DNA of 41,649 nucleotides. Source: an uncultured Chryseobacterium sp. (GTDB lineage Bacteria > Bacteroidota > Bacteroidia > Flavobacteriales > Weeksellaceae). A program made the position numbers and the translations under genes. The notes below the pieces were generated by a model, which saw only the letters and a program-made list of their open reading frames with translations, was not told where the DNA came from and made no database searches. The stretch's first letter is position 1, and the number at the start of each line of letters is the position of its first letter. Below, piece after piece: positions 26,982-35,321 of this stretch. Location: assembly GCA_913777465.1 (NCBI GenBank), contig CAJYRQ010000001.1:1-41649 (forward strand), given 5' to 3'.

Positions 26982-28092
26982 ATTTAACATCGCGGTACTT
27001 CCCGGGGACGGCATTGGACCGGAGGTAGTAGGCGAAAGCATTAAGGTCTTAAATGCCATTGCTGAGGCTTTCCGTTATCAGTTTGATTTTACCTACGGAC
27101 TGATGGGCGCGGAAGCCATTTATAAAACGGGAAACCCATTACCGGATGAGACCCTGGCGATCTGCCGGGCATCTGATGCAGTACTGTTCGGTGCCATCGG
27201 AGATCCTTCTTTTGATAATAACCCGGATGCGAAAGTGCGCCCGGAGCAGGGCCTGCTGAAACTCCGCAAGGAACTCGGTCTTTTTGCCAATATCCGGCCT
27301 TTGAAAACCTACACTTCGCTCATCGATAAAAGCCCTTTGAAAAAAGAAATAATTGATGGCACCGACATCCAGATTTTCCGGGAGCTGGTAAGCGGAATCT
27401 ATTTCGGGGAAAAATTTACGGATGAGGAAGCAGGATATGCTTATGACAACTGTAAATATCACCGGGAAGAAATTGCCCCTATTGTGCATATGGCATTTCA
27501 GGAAGCCCGGAAGCGCAGGAAAAAAGTTACGCTTATCGATAAAGCTAACGTTCTCGATACTTCGAGATTATGGAGAAAGGTCTGTAAAGAGATTGCCGCA
27601 GAATATCCGGACGTGGAGCTGGATTTTATGTTTGTGGATAACGCAGCCATGCAGCTGATCCTGAATCCGAAACAATTCGATGTTATCGTAACGGAAAATA
27701 TGTTCGGGGATATCATTTCAGATGAAGCGAGTGTCATCGGCGGTTCTATCGGACTGCTGCCTTCCGCATCCGTCGGCACCGAAAATGCTTTGTTTGAACC
27801 CATCCACGGTTCTTATCCGCAGGCCAAAGGAAAGGGAATTGCCAATCCGATTGCTTCGCTTTTAAGTACCGCCATGATGCTGGATTATTTAAAACTCGAT
27901 CAGGCGGCCGAAAAATTAAGACAGTCGGTGGAACACGCCATTGAAAACAAATATGTAACGGTAGACCTGAATCCGGAACAGCCATGTTCTACTGCTGAAG
28001 TAGGAAGCTTTATTGCAGATTATATTACCTATTCCGAGAAATCGTATTATAATTTTGAAAATGTAAAGCTTGGAAAATCCACCATTGTATAA
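26971..28092 (+). CDS. leuB: 3-isopropylmalate dehydrogenase
   Basis: NAD-dependent oxidative decarboxylation of 3-isopropylmalate, 373 residues. Signatures are [15 protein letters not shown] near the start, SGIYFGEK near 138-145, [13 protein letters not shown], and [28 protein letters not shown] 26971 is chosen over TTG 26947; it lies 11 bases inside leuD, implying coupled translation. It ends the leucine operon, followed by a large hairpin. Confidence 0.96.
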   Translation: MKTKFNIAVLPGDGIGPEVVGESIKVLNAIAEAFRYQFDFTYGLMGAEAIYKTGNPLPDETLAICRASDAVLFGAIGDPSFDNNPDAKVRPEQGLLKLRKELGLFANIRPLKTYTSLIDKSPLKKEIIDGTDIQIFRELVSGIYFGEKFTDEEAGYAYDNCKYHREEIAPIVHMAFQEARKRRKKVTLIDKANVLDTSRLWRKVCKEIAAEYPDVELDFMFVDNAAMQLILNPKQFDVIVTENMFGDIISDEASVIGGSIGLLPSASVGTENALFEPIHGSYPQAKGKGIANPIASLLSTAMMLDYLKLDQAAEKLRQSVEHAIENKYVTVDLNPEQPCSTAEVGSFIADYITYSEKSYYNFENVKLGKSTIV

Positions 28093-28097
28093 TTCAT

Positions 28098-28177
28098 AAA
28101 CAGCAAAATTCGCTTCGCTAAAATTAGATACATTCAATAGTCCATAAAAAGTTCACTTGCGGAGCGAACTGCTGTTT
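28098..28177. repeat. Long palindromic element after leuB
   Basis: Arms AAACAGCA-AAA-TTCGCTTCGC (28098-28118) and GCGGAGCGAA-C-TGCTGTTT (28159-28177) pair with one mismatch and small bulges around a 40-base loop. It could act as a weak terminator or an mRNA 3' end stabiliser, or be a small dispersed element; the TTCGCTTCGC core is shared in style with 26223-26258. Confidence 0.5.
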
Positions 28178-28404
28178 TAGAAATAATCTGATGAAATCAG
28201 GCCGAAAAAAGGAGATTGAATGGTTTAGTTTATATTATTAACAGGTCTTCTTAGGAAGGAAACAGCATTTACAATCTGGCTCACTAGCCGTCCTGTTGTG
28301 CTTTTAACCGCCTAAGAAAATTACTCATGATCGGGCGTGCTAAATGTAAAACCGGGAGAGCCGAAAAATTGTCTTTTGATTTTATTTGTATATTTTTTTT
28401 CTGA
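28178..28404. other. Non-coding gap after leuB
   Basis: Nothing recognised. A 60-codon minus-strand frame (28321-28503) crosses the terminator and overlaps the acidic-protein gene in another frame, so it is not accepted. Confidence 0.4.
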
Positions 28405-28440
28405 AAAAAGGTTCCGCCTCATCTGAGACAGAACCTTTTT
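28405..28440 (-). terminator. Terminator after small acidic gene (bidirectional)
   Basis: AAAAAGGTTC (28405-28414) pairs with GAACCTTTTT (28431-28440), with an inner CTCA/TGAG pairing. Runs of A and T flank both sides, so it can end the minus-strand set and any read-through from leuB. Confidence 0.85.
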
Positions 28441-28444
28441 AAAT

Positions 28445-28639
28445 TTATTCTTCCGTATTGTCCGTTTTGCCGGATTCATTATTTTCTGAAGATTTCTGAA
28501 CATCTTCCTTATCTACATCAGATGGGTTTGTCTTTTCTGAAGAAGCCGGAATATTCTGAAAATCTTCGTTTTGCTTTTTGGTTTCCGCCTTATTGGCAGA
28601 TTCTTTACCTTTTTTGTCGTCGTCTTGTGTGTTGTTCAT
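28445..28639 (-). CDS. Small acidic, probably disordered protein
   Basis: A 64-residue protein with almost no hydrophobic residues: rich in Asn, Asp, Glu, Lys, Ser and Thr (e.g. MNNTQDDDKKGKESANKAE, ending NNESGKTDNTEE). No family is recognised. It starts 10 bases after the DUF4230 gene on the same strand and ends just before a terminator, so it is plausibly the last gene of that transcript. Low complexity makes coding status less certain, but the terminator position supports it. Confidence 0.55.
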   Translation of the reverse strand: MNNTQDDDKKGKESANKAETKKQNEDFQNIPASSEKTNPSDVDKEDVQKSSENNESGKTDNTEE

Positions 28640-28649
28640 AGCTTACATT

Positions 28650-29255
28650 TTAAAGTCCTAAAATACCCAGTTTGCCGGTCTGGTCTTCGATCTTATAATT
28701 CAAAGCTTTTGCCAAAACGAAAATATTATTCAGGTTTTCCATTAATTGCTGACGGCCTTCCGTTCTGAGCCGGTTCTGATCGATCGATCGGATCGCGGTA
28801 TCTTTGGCTTTTTGCGTCACATTCTTAATATCCTTCTCGGAAATCCTGTTAAAAAAAGAATCATCTACCGACTGGATCTCCACGCTTGGCGTAATCCTGA
28901 TATCGGCATCCGGCAGGGCAGTGATCATCAGTTTTCTGTTTACCGAATCCACTTCGATTTTCATTTTATTTAAATCGTAGGAAACCTGTGCATTGGTTTT
29001 GGTAAACGTAATGATGCTGTTGCTGGATACTTCTTTGCCTAAAAATTCGTAGCCCATTTTGGTTTTCTGTATGGAAGAGGTATTCTGTTCCATCACCACC
29101 ATTTTGTTCATCTTGGCAATCTGGTTAGTAAGGATATAATAATCTGATTTTTCTGTTTTCTTGGTTGGATTCAGACAGGATCTAAAACTGAAAAACAGAA
29201 TAACCATAAGGATGATTCCGGCCAGAAACGGGACTAAAATTTTAATATTTTTCAA
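28650..29255 (-). CDS. DUF4230 domain-containing membrane-anchored protein
   Basis: A 201-residue protein with an N-terminal helix (about 5-26, ILVPFLAGIILMVILFFSF) and a soluble part fitting DUF4230: residues such as LTNQIAKMNKMVVMEQNTSS and ...DADIRITPSVEIQSVDDSFF. Function is unknown. The only credible start is TTG at 29253-29255, right before MKNIKI-like sequence; there is no in-frame ATG upstream. It lies 8 bases after the thioredoxin-like gene, in the same transcript. Confidence 0.82.
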   Translation of the reverse strand: MKNIKILVPFLAGIILMVILFFSFRSCLNPTKKTEKSDYYILTNQIAKMNKMVVMEQNTSSIQKTKMGYEFLGKEVSSNSIITFTKTNAQVSYDLNKMKIEVDSVNRKLMITALPDADIRITPSVEIQSVDDSFFNRISEKDIKNVTQKAKDTAIRSIDQNRLRTEGRQQLMENLNNIFVLAKALNYKIEDQTGKLGILGL

Positions 29256-29263
29256 ATCTAAAT

Positions 29264-29830
29264 TTATTTGCTGAAAATTTCTTTGATCACGGAACCGTCG
29301 TCTTTCTTCAGGATTTGAACCAGATCCCGCTCGATGTATCCGGTAGTCGGCATTTCAATAATCCTTCCGATCTCTTTGCCATATCTCTGTACGATGATGG
29401 TAGGGACTTTCTGAACATTATATAGCCCTTCTTCGCCGTTAGGAGATTCCTTTTTCCGGTTGACGGCAATGATTTTCAATTTACTGTCCGGATAATTTAC
29501 TTCCTCTAAAATACGCATCAGCCTCGGAAAATCACGGTGGGAGTCCTCACACCAGGTTCCGATAAAAACGACGATGTTGTAAGAATTGATCTTATCTTTT
29601 CTAAGTTCGCTGATGGCTTTCTGATCCAGTGCATATTCGTCGTGCTCTTTCACATACCAATCGGCATAAGGTGCTTCGGTGAATTTGCTTTTCAGCTGCA
29701 TTCCCAGCAGCATCTTTCCGTCATTTGTTGTTTCCACTTCACGGCCGACCACTACTTTCTGTGCGGTAAGCTGATGACCTGCCAGAAACAGGGCTGAAAC
29801 GGCAAAAATATTTGTGACAATTCTTTTCAT
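29264..29830 (-). CDS. Secreted thioredoxin-fold protein with single cysteine
   Basis: A 188-residue exported protein: signal peptide ending near LTAQ (24). The thioredoxin fold is shown by NIVVFIGTWCEDSHRDFPRL and the cis-proline VQKVPTIIVQ. The active site is WCEDS with Cys94 and no second Cys; Cys94 is the only cysteine in the chain. It therefore cannot make the usual CxxC disulfide and may be a reductase partner, a peroxidatic-like or monothiol protein. It sits 5 bases after the MazG-like gene. Confidence 0.85.
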   Translation of the reverse strand: MKRIVTNIFAVSALFLAGHQLTAQKVVVGREVETTNDGKMLLGMQLKSKFTEAPYADWYVKEHDEYALDQKAISELRKDKINSYNIVVFIGTWCEDSHRDFPRLMRILEEVNYPDSKLKIIAVNRKKESPNGEEGLYNVQKVPTIIVQRYGKEIGRIIEMPTTGYIERDLVQILKKDDGSVIKEIFSK

Positions 29831-29835
29831 GCTGT

Positions 29836-30303
29836 TTATTTCTCAATAATGGTTTTTAAATCGGCAGGAGAGTAGTATTTGTTCTTAAGAACTTTATGAT
29901 CAGCCTGTCGGTATACATTGAATTTCCCGCCCGATTTTTCATAAAAGGATGCGACTTCCTTTTCTTTATAAAACTCAACGGTTTCCTGTGCCTGTTCTTC
30001 ATTGTCGCACGCTTTTGACATATTAGACCGCTGAACTTCGTTGAACAGTTCTACAAATTTGCTGCCAAGTCCGAATTCGAGAACCGCACCGCTCAGAACA
30101 TACTGCAGGTCGCACAAAGCATCGGCAATTTCCACGATATTGTTGTCGGCGATGGCCTGCTTCAATTCGTTCAGCTCTTCCTGTAAAAGTTCAACCCTGA
30201 GATTGCATCTTTCCGGTGAAGGAATCTGCGGAGTCTCTAAAATAGGGGCTTTAAAAGTGGTGTGGAATTCTGCTACCTGGTTCAGACTGTCAATTTTATC
30301 CAT
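29836..30303 (-). CDS. MazG-like nucleotide pyrophosphohydrolase family protein
   Basis: A 155-residue all-alpha NTP pyrophosphohydrolase. The Mg-binding acids are visible: EELNE (Glu42, Glu43, Glu46) and EIADALCD (Glu58, Asp61, Asp65). Such enzymes hydrolyse NTPs or dNTPs to monophosphate and pyrophosphate, often for damaged nucleotides; the C-terminal 50 residues are an extension of unknown role. It is the first gene of the minus-strand four-gene set, with a -7 box 20 bases upstream. Confidence 0.85.
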   Translation of the reverse strand: MDKIDSLNQVAEFHTTFKAPILETPQIPSPERCNLRVELLQEELNELKQAIADNNIVEIADALCDLQYVLSGAVLEFGLGSKFVELFNEVQRSNMSKACDNEEQAQETVEFYKEKEVASFYEKSGGKFNVYRQADHKVLKNKYYSPADLKTIIEK

Positions 30304-30322
30304 GAATATTTTTTAATTTACG

Positions 30323-30330
30323 CAAATATA
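30323..30330 (-). promoter_or_regulatory. Putative -7 box (TATATTTG) for MazG-like gene set
   Basis: On the minus strand TATATTTG lies 19 bases before the ATG. A TTTG at 30345-30348 is only 14 bases upstream, short for a -33 element. Confidence 0.5.
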
Positions 30331-30803
30331 AAAATTAGGTTTTACAAATCGGGAATCAGCATCAAGGTTTTTCCAAACCTAAAGTTTAATTTGGTTAATA
30401 ACTTGTTTAAATTCATCCTTTATTTTTTAATCTTGAACTTAAGATGCCGTACCCCGGAAAAATCAATATATTGGTTGTTCATTAGCATTCATTTAATTCA
30501 TCTTATTGAAATAAAAAATAACGGCATCATCTGAGTATAAGTTAAAGACCTTTGCCTGAATAAGCGCCAAACCTTATTTTAACACAAATATTATTAATTA
30601 TCTCACAAATGCTCACAATTGATATGGTATCATTAGTGAAATTATCAGTGTTATCAGTGAATATATTCGTGTGATTTGTGTTTAAGCTACCTGTATTAAG
30701 CTATTAGTATATCTTCGAAAAATCATATCAAAAAGTCTCCGAGTTGTCATCTGAAGCCCACCTTTGAAGATTCCATTAAATTTTAGTCATCACTCATTAC
30801 CCA
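30331..30803. other. Non-coding gap with a palindromic repeat
   Basis: This is the longest intergenic stretch of the window. No gene is seen. A palindromic element is at 30581-30682 with 9-base outer arms AACACAAAT and ATTTGTGTT, and inner repeats of CACAAATGCTCACAA and ATTATCAGTGTTATCAGTGAA type. The region ends at the protease terminator. Confidence 0.45.
30581..30682. repeat. Palindromic CAC/GTG-rich repeat element
   Basis: AACACAAAT (30581-30589) and ATTTGTGTT (30674-30682) are exact inverted arms, about 84 bases apart, enclosing further CACAAAT/ATTCGTGTG words in mirrored order. It looks like a small non-coding dispersed element, similar in style to the hisA-hisF gap. Confidence 0.4.
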
Positions 30804-30835
30804 TAAAAAAGGCCGCCCGTTTCCAGGCAGCCTTT
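30804..30835 (-). terminator. Terminator after T9SS metalloprotease
   Basis: On the minus strand AAAGGCTGCC (30835-30826) pairs with GGCGGCCTTT (30817-30808), including one G-U pair, followed by six T residues. Confidence 0.88.
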
Positions 30836-30859
30836 CACAAGATTAAATTGAGTTGAGGA

Positions 30860-33790
30860 TTAGTTTTTAATGAATCTCCTGGAAGTTTCCCCGATCTGGA
30901 TCATGTAAGCCCCTTTAATCAGTCCGCTTACATTCACGGAGCCTCTTTCAAGTTTTCCGGAATTGATTAGTTTTCCACCCATATCGAAGATTCTGTAATC
31001 TTCGTTCGTTGTATTGGAAACATGCAGGATATCTTTGGCGGGATTCGGATACAATTTGATATCCGTAATCAGGTCTTTGATACCCGGCAAATCTCCTCTG
31101 CCTGATGAAACAATATTCACAGTGTAATCCTCCACCTGTCCGTAGGTATAAGATCCGCACGAAGATGAAGGAACAGCATTATACTGCATCATCACCCGCA
31201 TTCTGGTACTTCCCGAAGCAGCGGTAGACGAGATGGTCACGGTTCCCGTTACCGGAGAAGTAGTGGATGCGGATCTGGACCAAACCAGTTCGCCGCTGTC
31301 TGTAAAATCACCGTCTCCGTTGTAATCGATGTATACGGCGTAGGCTTCTTTATATTTGGTTGAGGTCCATACAGGCGTCACGGAAATGGTATAGGAAGAT
31401 CCTTTGGTAACATTGGTGGAGATGGAAGTAAAGTTTTCATATCCCGCTGTTCCCGTCGAGGTATTGTTGATGGTTCCGAACTTCACGTTTCCGATTCTCT
31501 CATCAGCCGTATTCGTTGCGGAAGCCGAACAGTAACTTACGGTACTTCCCGCAGCAGTGGTTACGGAAACCGTATTGCTGGAAGGCGAAGGGTTTCCTGC
31601 CGCATCCTTAGCCTTTACGCTGAAGCTGTAGGTGGTGGAAGGTGTTAATCCGGTTGCGGTATACGAAGTGGAAGAGGTAGATCCGATCATTGAGCTTCCC
31701 TGATAAACCTCATATCCCGTTACGCCTACATTATCGGTATCTCCCGACCATGAAAGATTGGTGCTTGTGGATGTCGTTCCAGAAGCGGAAAGAGTAGGAG
31801 CGGTAGGTGCTACCTGATCTGCGGTTGCAGAACCTGCATTTACCGTGATATTGGCATTATTGACGTCAAAGAAAATATGATTGGAACCTTTTACCATAAT
31901 CCGTCCCGTGGAAGTAGAGGTATTCGGAATTGTTACGGCCTGTGAACCGTCATTAGGAGTTCCGGCAAGCAGGGTAGTCCAGGTATTGCCGCTGTCGGTA
32001 GACCACAGAATGTCTACATTGGATGCATTCACCCCGTTGGCTGTTGTTCCGGCAACATTCCAGGTTACCGTCTGGCTGCTTCCGCCGGTAAACGTTGTCG
32101 CTGAATTCTGGGAGCTTACGCTGAAAGGTCCTGCCGTTCCGTTTACCGTGATTACCGCATCGTCGGAATTATTCCCGGATCCGCCGGCCCTGTTGTCGCG
32201 CACAGTAAACCTGAAATTATAGGTTCTGGCCACGCTGGACAAAGCTTCCACAGTAATCTCCGAACCTGCCGTTGTTGTTGCCCCGGCTAGTACGGAAGCC
32301 ATTCTCGGAAAATATCTTACCGGAGTGGTCTGCGGTGTGAATGATCTGAAGGTAGGTCCCGAAGCCTTTGTAGCACTGGCAGCAGAACTCGCTCCCGTCT
32401 GGGAAGACGAAGCATTGTCCATCTGTTCCCAGATATAGGTCAGGGCGTCGCCGTTGGCATCAGTTCCTGACCCTGTCAGCATAAACGGCGTTCCTTTCGG
32501 GATGGTGTAGTCCAGGCCGGCATTAGCCGTTGGAATCGAATTGCCCGTGCTTGTACTTACCGGACAGGTTTTTGATTTAATATTATTGGTAATCTGCTGA
32601 ATGCTGATCGCATGGAAAAACGAATCCGAATGCGGCTGTATGTCCTGGGAGGTAATTCCCGCGTATCCCATGATGGTGGATCCGGATCCGGGTTCCATAT
32701 TGGCTCCCGTTCCTTCGTTGCTCATGGAGAAGGTATGGTTTCCGCCGAACTGATGCCCCATTTCGTGGGCAACATAATCGATATCAAAATTATCGCCGGA
32801 AGGGATTCCGTCTGCAGGAGAAGTATATCCGCTTCCTTTGGATCCGTTGGTACATACACAGCCTATACATCCGGCATTCCCTCCGCCTCCCGAAGCACCG
32901 AACAGGTGACCGATGTCATAGTTGGCTTCCCCGATCACTGAAGTCAGGGTAGACTGCAGCTGGGAGTTCCAGTTGTTCATCTGTGAGGAAGGGGAATAAG
33001 GATCTGTTGACGCATTGGTATAAATCACGGAATCATTATTAGAGATCAAAACCATTCTGGCGGAAAAGTCTTTTTCAAAAACACCGTTGACGCGGGTCAT
33101 GGTATTGTTCATAGCCGCCAGAGCATTGGCTTTTGTTCCGCCGAAATACGAGGTGTATTCTCCCGTACAGGATAAGGCCAGCCGGAAAGTCCTGAGCTTC
33201 GCATCATCGGCATTAGGCCTTGCCGCAAGATCCGTTGTTCCGGGAACGCCTTTCTGGGCTACATCGATTACTGTGCATTCGAAGGCATTCAGGTTGTCTT
33301 TTTTATCAGATTTTTTGTAAACCACATAGGTGGACAGGTCTTTGGAATAAGGTTCAATGAAAACGGCAGATTTATCACCGTAAATTTCCATCGAAGACAA
33401 TCCCAGTGGAGAAACGCTGAAATAAACTGTTGTGCCGGCATCTCCCAGCCCTTCGCCTACATACGATTTGATATCCGGGTATCGGGCAGCCAGCTGAGGA
33501 TCGAAGTTGGAGTTCTCTCTTACTTTAAAGCTTTCCATTTTTCCTTCGGCATTGGGGAACGAAATCAGGATTTCCGATTTTTCACCTGTTGCCAGTCTTT
33601 TTGGTGCTTTGGCAAGGGCATTTTTCAATCCGTTAATATCCAGGCTGTATAATTTCGGATGGCTGATCGTTAATTTGTTCTGAAAAATTTCTGAGGTACT
33701 TTTTTCTGAGGTTTCAGACCAGAGACGGTCGGTCTGAGCGGATGAAATGCCGGAAGCCAGCATCCCAATCAACAATAGTTGTTTTCTCAT
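30860..33790 (-). CDS. Large secreted reprolysin-like metalloprotease with T9SS tail
   Basis: A 976-residue multidomain exoprotein. It has a signal peptide (to about Ala18), an N-terminal proregion, and a zinc protease domain (about 195-400) with HEMGHQFGGNH at 342-352, the HExxHxxGxxH motif of reprolysin-like M12B relatives. Then come beta-sandwich regions, a fibronectin III domain (about 655-745, DNVGVTGYEVYQGS), a GEVED-type domain (YIDYNGDGDFTDSGE ... VEDYTVNI) and a C-terminal type A sorting domain (LYPNPAKDILHV ... KGAYMIQIG). It is secreted by T9SS to digest protein outside the cell. Confidence 0.93.
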   Translation of the reverse strand: MRKQLLLIGMLASGISSAQTDRLWSETSEKSTSEIFQNKLTISHPKLYSLDINGLKNALAKAPKRLATGEKSEILISFPNAEGKMESFKVRENSNFDPQLAARYPDIKSYVGEGLGDAGTTVYFSVSPLGLSSMEIYGDKSAVFIEPYSKDLSTYVVYKKSDKKDNLNAFECTVIDVAQKGVPGTTDLAARPNADDAKLRTFRLALSCTGEYTSYFGGTKANALAAMNNTMTRVNGVFEKDFSARMVLISNNDSVIYTNASTDPYSPSSQMNNWNSQLQSTLTSVIGEANYDIGHLFGASGGGGNAGCIGCVCTNGSKGSGYTSPADGIPSGDNFDIDYVAHEMGHQFGGNHTFSMSNEGTGANMEPGSGSTIMGYAGITSQDIQPHSDSFFHAISIQQITNNIKSKTCPVSTSTGNSIPTANAGLDYTIPKGTPFMLTGSGTDANGDALTYIWEQMDNASSSQTGASSAASATKASGPTFRSFTPQTTPVRYFPRMASVLAGATTTAGSEITVEALSSVARTYNFRFTVRDNRAGGSGNNSDDAVITVNGTAGPFSVSSQNSATTFTGGSSQTVTWNVAGTTANGVNASNVDILWSTDSGNTWTTLLAGTPNDGSQAVTIPNTSTSTGRIMVKGSNHIFFDVNNANITVNAGSATADQVAPTAPTLSASGTTSTSTNLSWSGDTDNVGVTGYEVYQGSSMIGSTSSTSYTATGLTPSTTYSFSVKAKDAAGNPSPSSNTVSVTTAAGSTVSYCSASATNTADERIGNVKFGTINNTSTGTAGYENFTSISTNVTKGSSYTISVTPVWTSTKYKEAYAVYIDYNGDGDFTDSGELVWSRSASTTSPVTGTVTISSTAASGSTRMRVMMQYNAVPSSSCGSYTYGQVEDYTVNIVSSGRGDLPGIKDLITDIKLYPNPAKDILHVSNTTNEDYRIFDMGGKLINSGKLERGSVNVSGLIKGAYMIQIGETSRRFIKN

Positions 33791-33819
33791 ATATATCCTT
33801 TATTTTGATTGTGGAATAT

Positions 33820-33853
33820 CAAAGCTAATAAAAAATACAGTACGAAAAACAAA
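33820..33853 (-). promoter_or_regulatory. Promoter of metalloprotease (TTTG-N22-TAGCTTTG)
   Basis: On the minus strand TTTG at 33853-33850 and TAGCTTTG at 33827-33820, 29 bases before the ATG. Spacing is 22 bases, within the Bacteroidota range. Confidence 0.6.
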
Positions 33854-33931
33854 ATTTTTTAAGAAAATTTCTGATGATTCGTTTAAACGATTATATAATA
33901 CATTAATTATCGTTAAATTCAGGTTTTCGAT

Positions 33932-33965
33932 AAAAAAAATAGCACACGCCAAAGCATATGCTATT
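33932..33965 (-). terminator. Terminator after acyl-CoA dehydrogenase
   Basis: On the minus strand AATAGCA (33965-33959) pairs with TGCTATT (33944-33938), followed by a run of eight T residues. The inner AGCATATGCT is itself a palindrome. Confidence 0.75.
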
Positions 33966-33988
33966 AAGTTTGAATATAATTTCTGTAA

Positions 33989-35128
33989 TTACTTGGTAAT
34001 ATCTCTTCCGATTACCAGTCGCTGGATTTCCGAAGTTCCTTCACCGATCGTACAAAGTTTGGAATCCCTGTAGAATTTTTCAGCCGGGAAGTCTTTTGTA
34101 TATCCGTAACCGCCGAAAATCTGAACCGCATTGTTGGCAATTCTTACACAGGCTTCAGAAGCATAAAGTTTGGCCATGGCTCCTTCCTTGGTCATTTTCT
34201 GTTTGGCATTTTTCATCGTGGAAGCTCTCTGAATCAGCAATTCCGCGGCATCGATTTCCGTTGCCATATCTGCCAGCATAAAGTTGATAGCCTGGAATTC
34301 TGAAATGGATTTTCCGAACTGATGTCTTTCTTTAGCATATTTCAAAGCTGCTTTGTAGGCACCTCTTGCCGTTCCTAAACTTAATGCTGCGATAGAAATT
34401 CTTCCGCCGTCAAGGATTTTCATGGCCTGTTTGAAACCTTCGCCCACTTCGCCCAAACGGTGGGAATCCGGTACGCGTACATTATCGAAAATAAGTTCTG
34501 CCGTTTCGGAAGCCCTCATGCCCAGCTTGTTTTCTTTCTTGCCTGAGCTGAATCCAGGCATCCCTTTTTCAAGAACAAATGCGGTGGAATTATTTTTAGC
34601 TCCTTTTTCACCCGTTCTGGTCATTACTACGGCAATGTCACCTGAAATTGCGTGGGTAATGAAGTTTTTAGCCCCGTTGATAACCCATTCGTCACCGTCC
34701 TTCACAGCTGTTGTAGACATTCCCCCGGAATCGGAACCGGTATTGTGTTCCGTCAGTCCCCAGGCTCCGATTACTTTACCGGATGCCAGTTGCGGAAGCC
34801 ACCGGTGTCTCTGCTCCTCATTGGCAAATTCATAAATATGGTTGGTGCAAAGTGAATTGTGTGCCGCTACGGAAAGTCCGATGGAAGGATCCACCTGAGA
34901 AATCTCGTCAAGGATTGTTACATATTCATGATACCCGAGACCGGAACCTCCGTATTCTTCAGGAATAACGATTCCCATGAACCCCATTTCCCCCAACTCA
35001 TGAAACAGATCTTTAGGGAACGTCTGGCTTTCGTCCCACTCCATAATGTTTGGTCTGATGTTCTTTTCAGCAAACTCCCTTGCCGTTTCCGCTATCATTT
35101 TGATATTGTCAATAGTCTCTGTATTCAT
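33989..35128 (-). CDS. Acyl-CoA dehydrogenase
   Basis: An FAD-dependent dehydrogenase of 379 residues, the usual length. WGLTEHNTGSDSGGM near the N-half end, NFITHAISGDIAVVM, and QIFGGYGYTKDFPAEKFYRD are family signatures. The catalytic base is Glu363 in GEGTSEIQRLVIGRDI, as in short-chain and butyryl-CoA types. It belongs to beta-oxidation or branched-chain amino-acid breakdown; the exact substrate is not clear. It is a single gene with its own promoter and terminator. Confidence 0.95.
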   Translation of the reverse strand: MNTETIDNIKMIAETAREFAEKNIRPNIMEWDESQTFPKDLFHELGEMGFMGIVIPEEYGGSGLGYHEYVTILDEISQVDPSIGLSVAAHNSLCTNHIYEFANEEQRHRWLPQLASGKVIGAWGLTEHNTGSDSGGMSTTAVKDGDEWVINGAKNFITHAISGDIAVVMTRTGEKGAKNNSTAFVLEKGMPGFSSGKKENKLGMRASETAELIFDNVRVPDSHRLGEVGEGFKQAMKILDGGRISIAALSLGTARGAYKAALKYAKERHQFGKSISEFQAINFMLADMATEIDAAELLIQRASTMKNAKQKMTKEGAMAKLYASEACVRIANNAVQIFGGYGYTKDFPAEKFYRDSKLCTIGEGTSEIQRLVIGRDITK

Positions 35129-35148
35129 ATAGATAATAAGTTAGTTCC

Positions 35149-35179
35149 CAAAGATAAATAAATTGCGGTAACACCCAAA
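35149..35179 (-). promoter_or_regulatory. Promoter of acyl-CoA dehydrogenase (TTTG-N19-TATCTTTG)
   Basis: On the minus strand TTTG (35179-35176), 19 bases, TATCTTTG (35156-35149) fit the Bacteroidota consensus exactly; 20 bases remain to the ATG. Confidence 0.8.
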
Positions 35180-35321
35180 AAAATTATTGCATCCATAGGA
35201 ATTTATTCGCAAAAAACTAATTTCCAATTTTTTATATTCTCATAGTTAATTATTTTTTAATAAAATTTTCCGAAATTTAAGCGGATTAATTTACTATTTT
35301 AGCCTCCCAATTTTTTTAAGT

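Noticed and set aside
28321-28503. 60-codon basic minus-strand frame
   Set aside because: It crosses the terminator hairpin and overlaps the acidic-protein gene in another frame; no leader or family resemblance.
31881-32222. 113-codon + strand frame opposite the metalloprotease
   Set aside because: Lies fully inside a certain gene on the other strand; no signal or start context.
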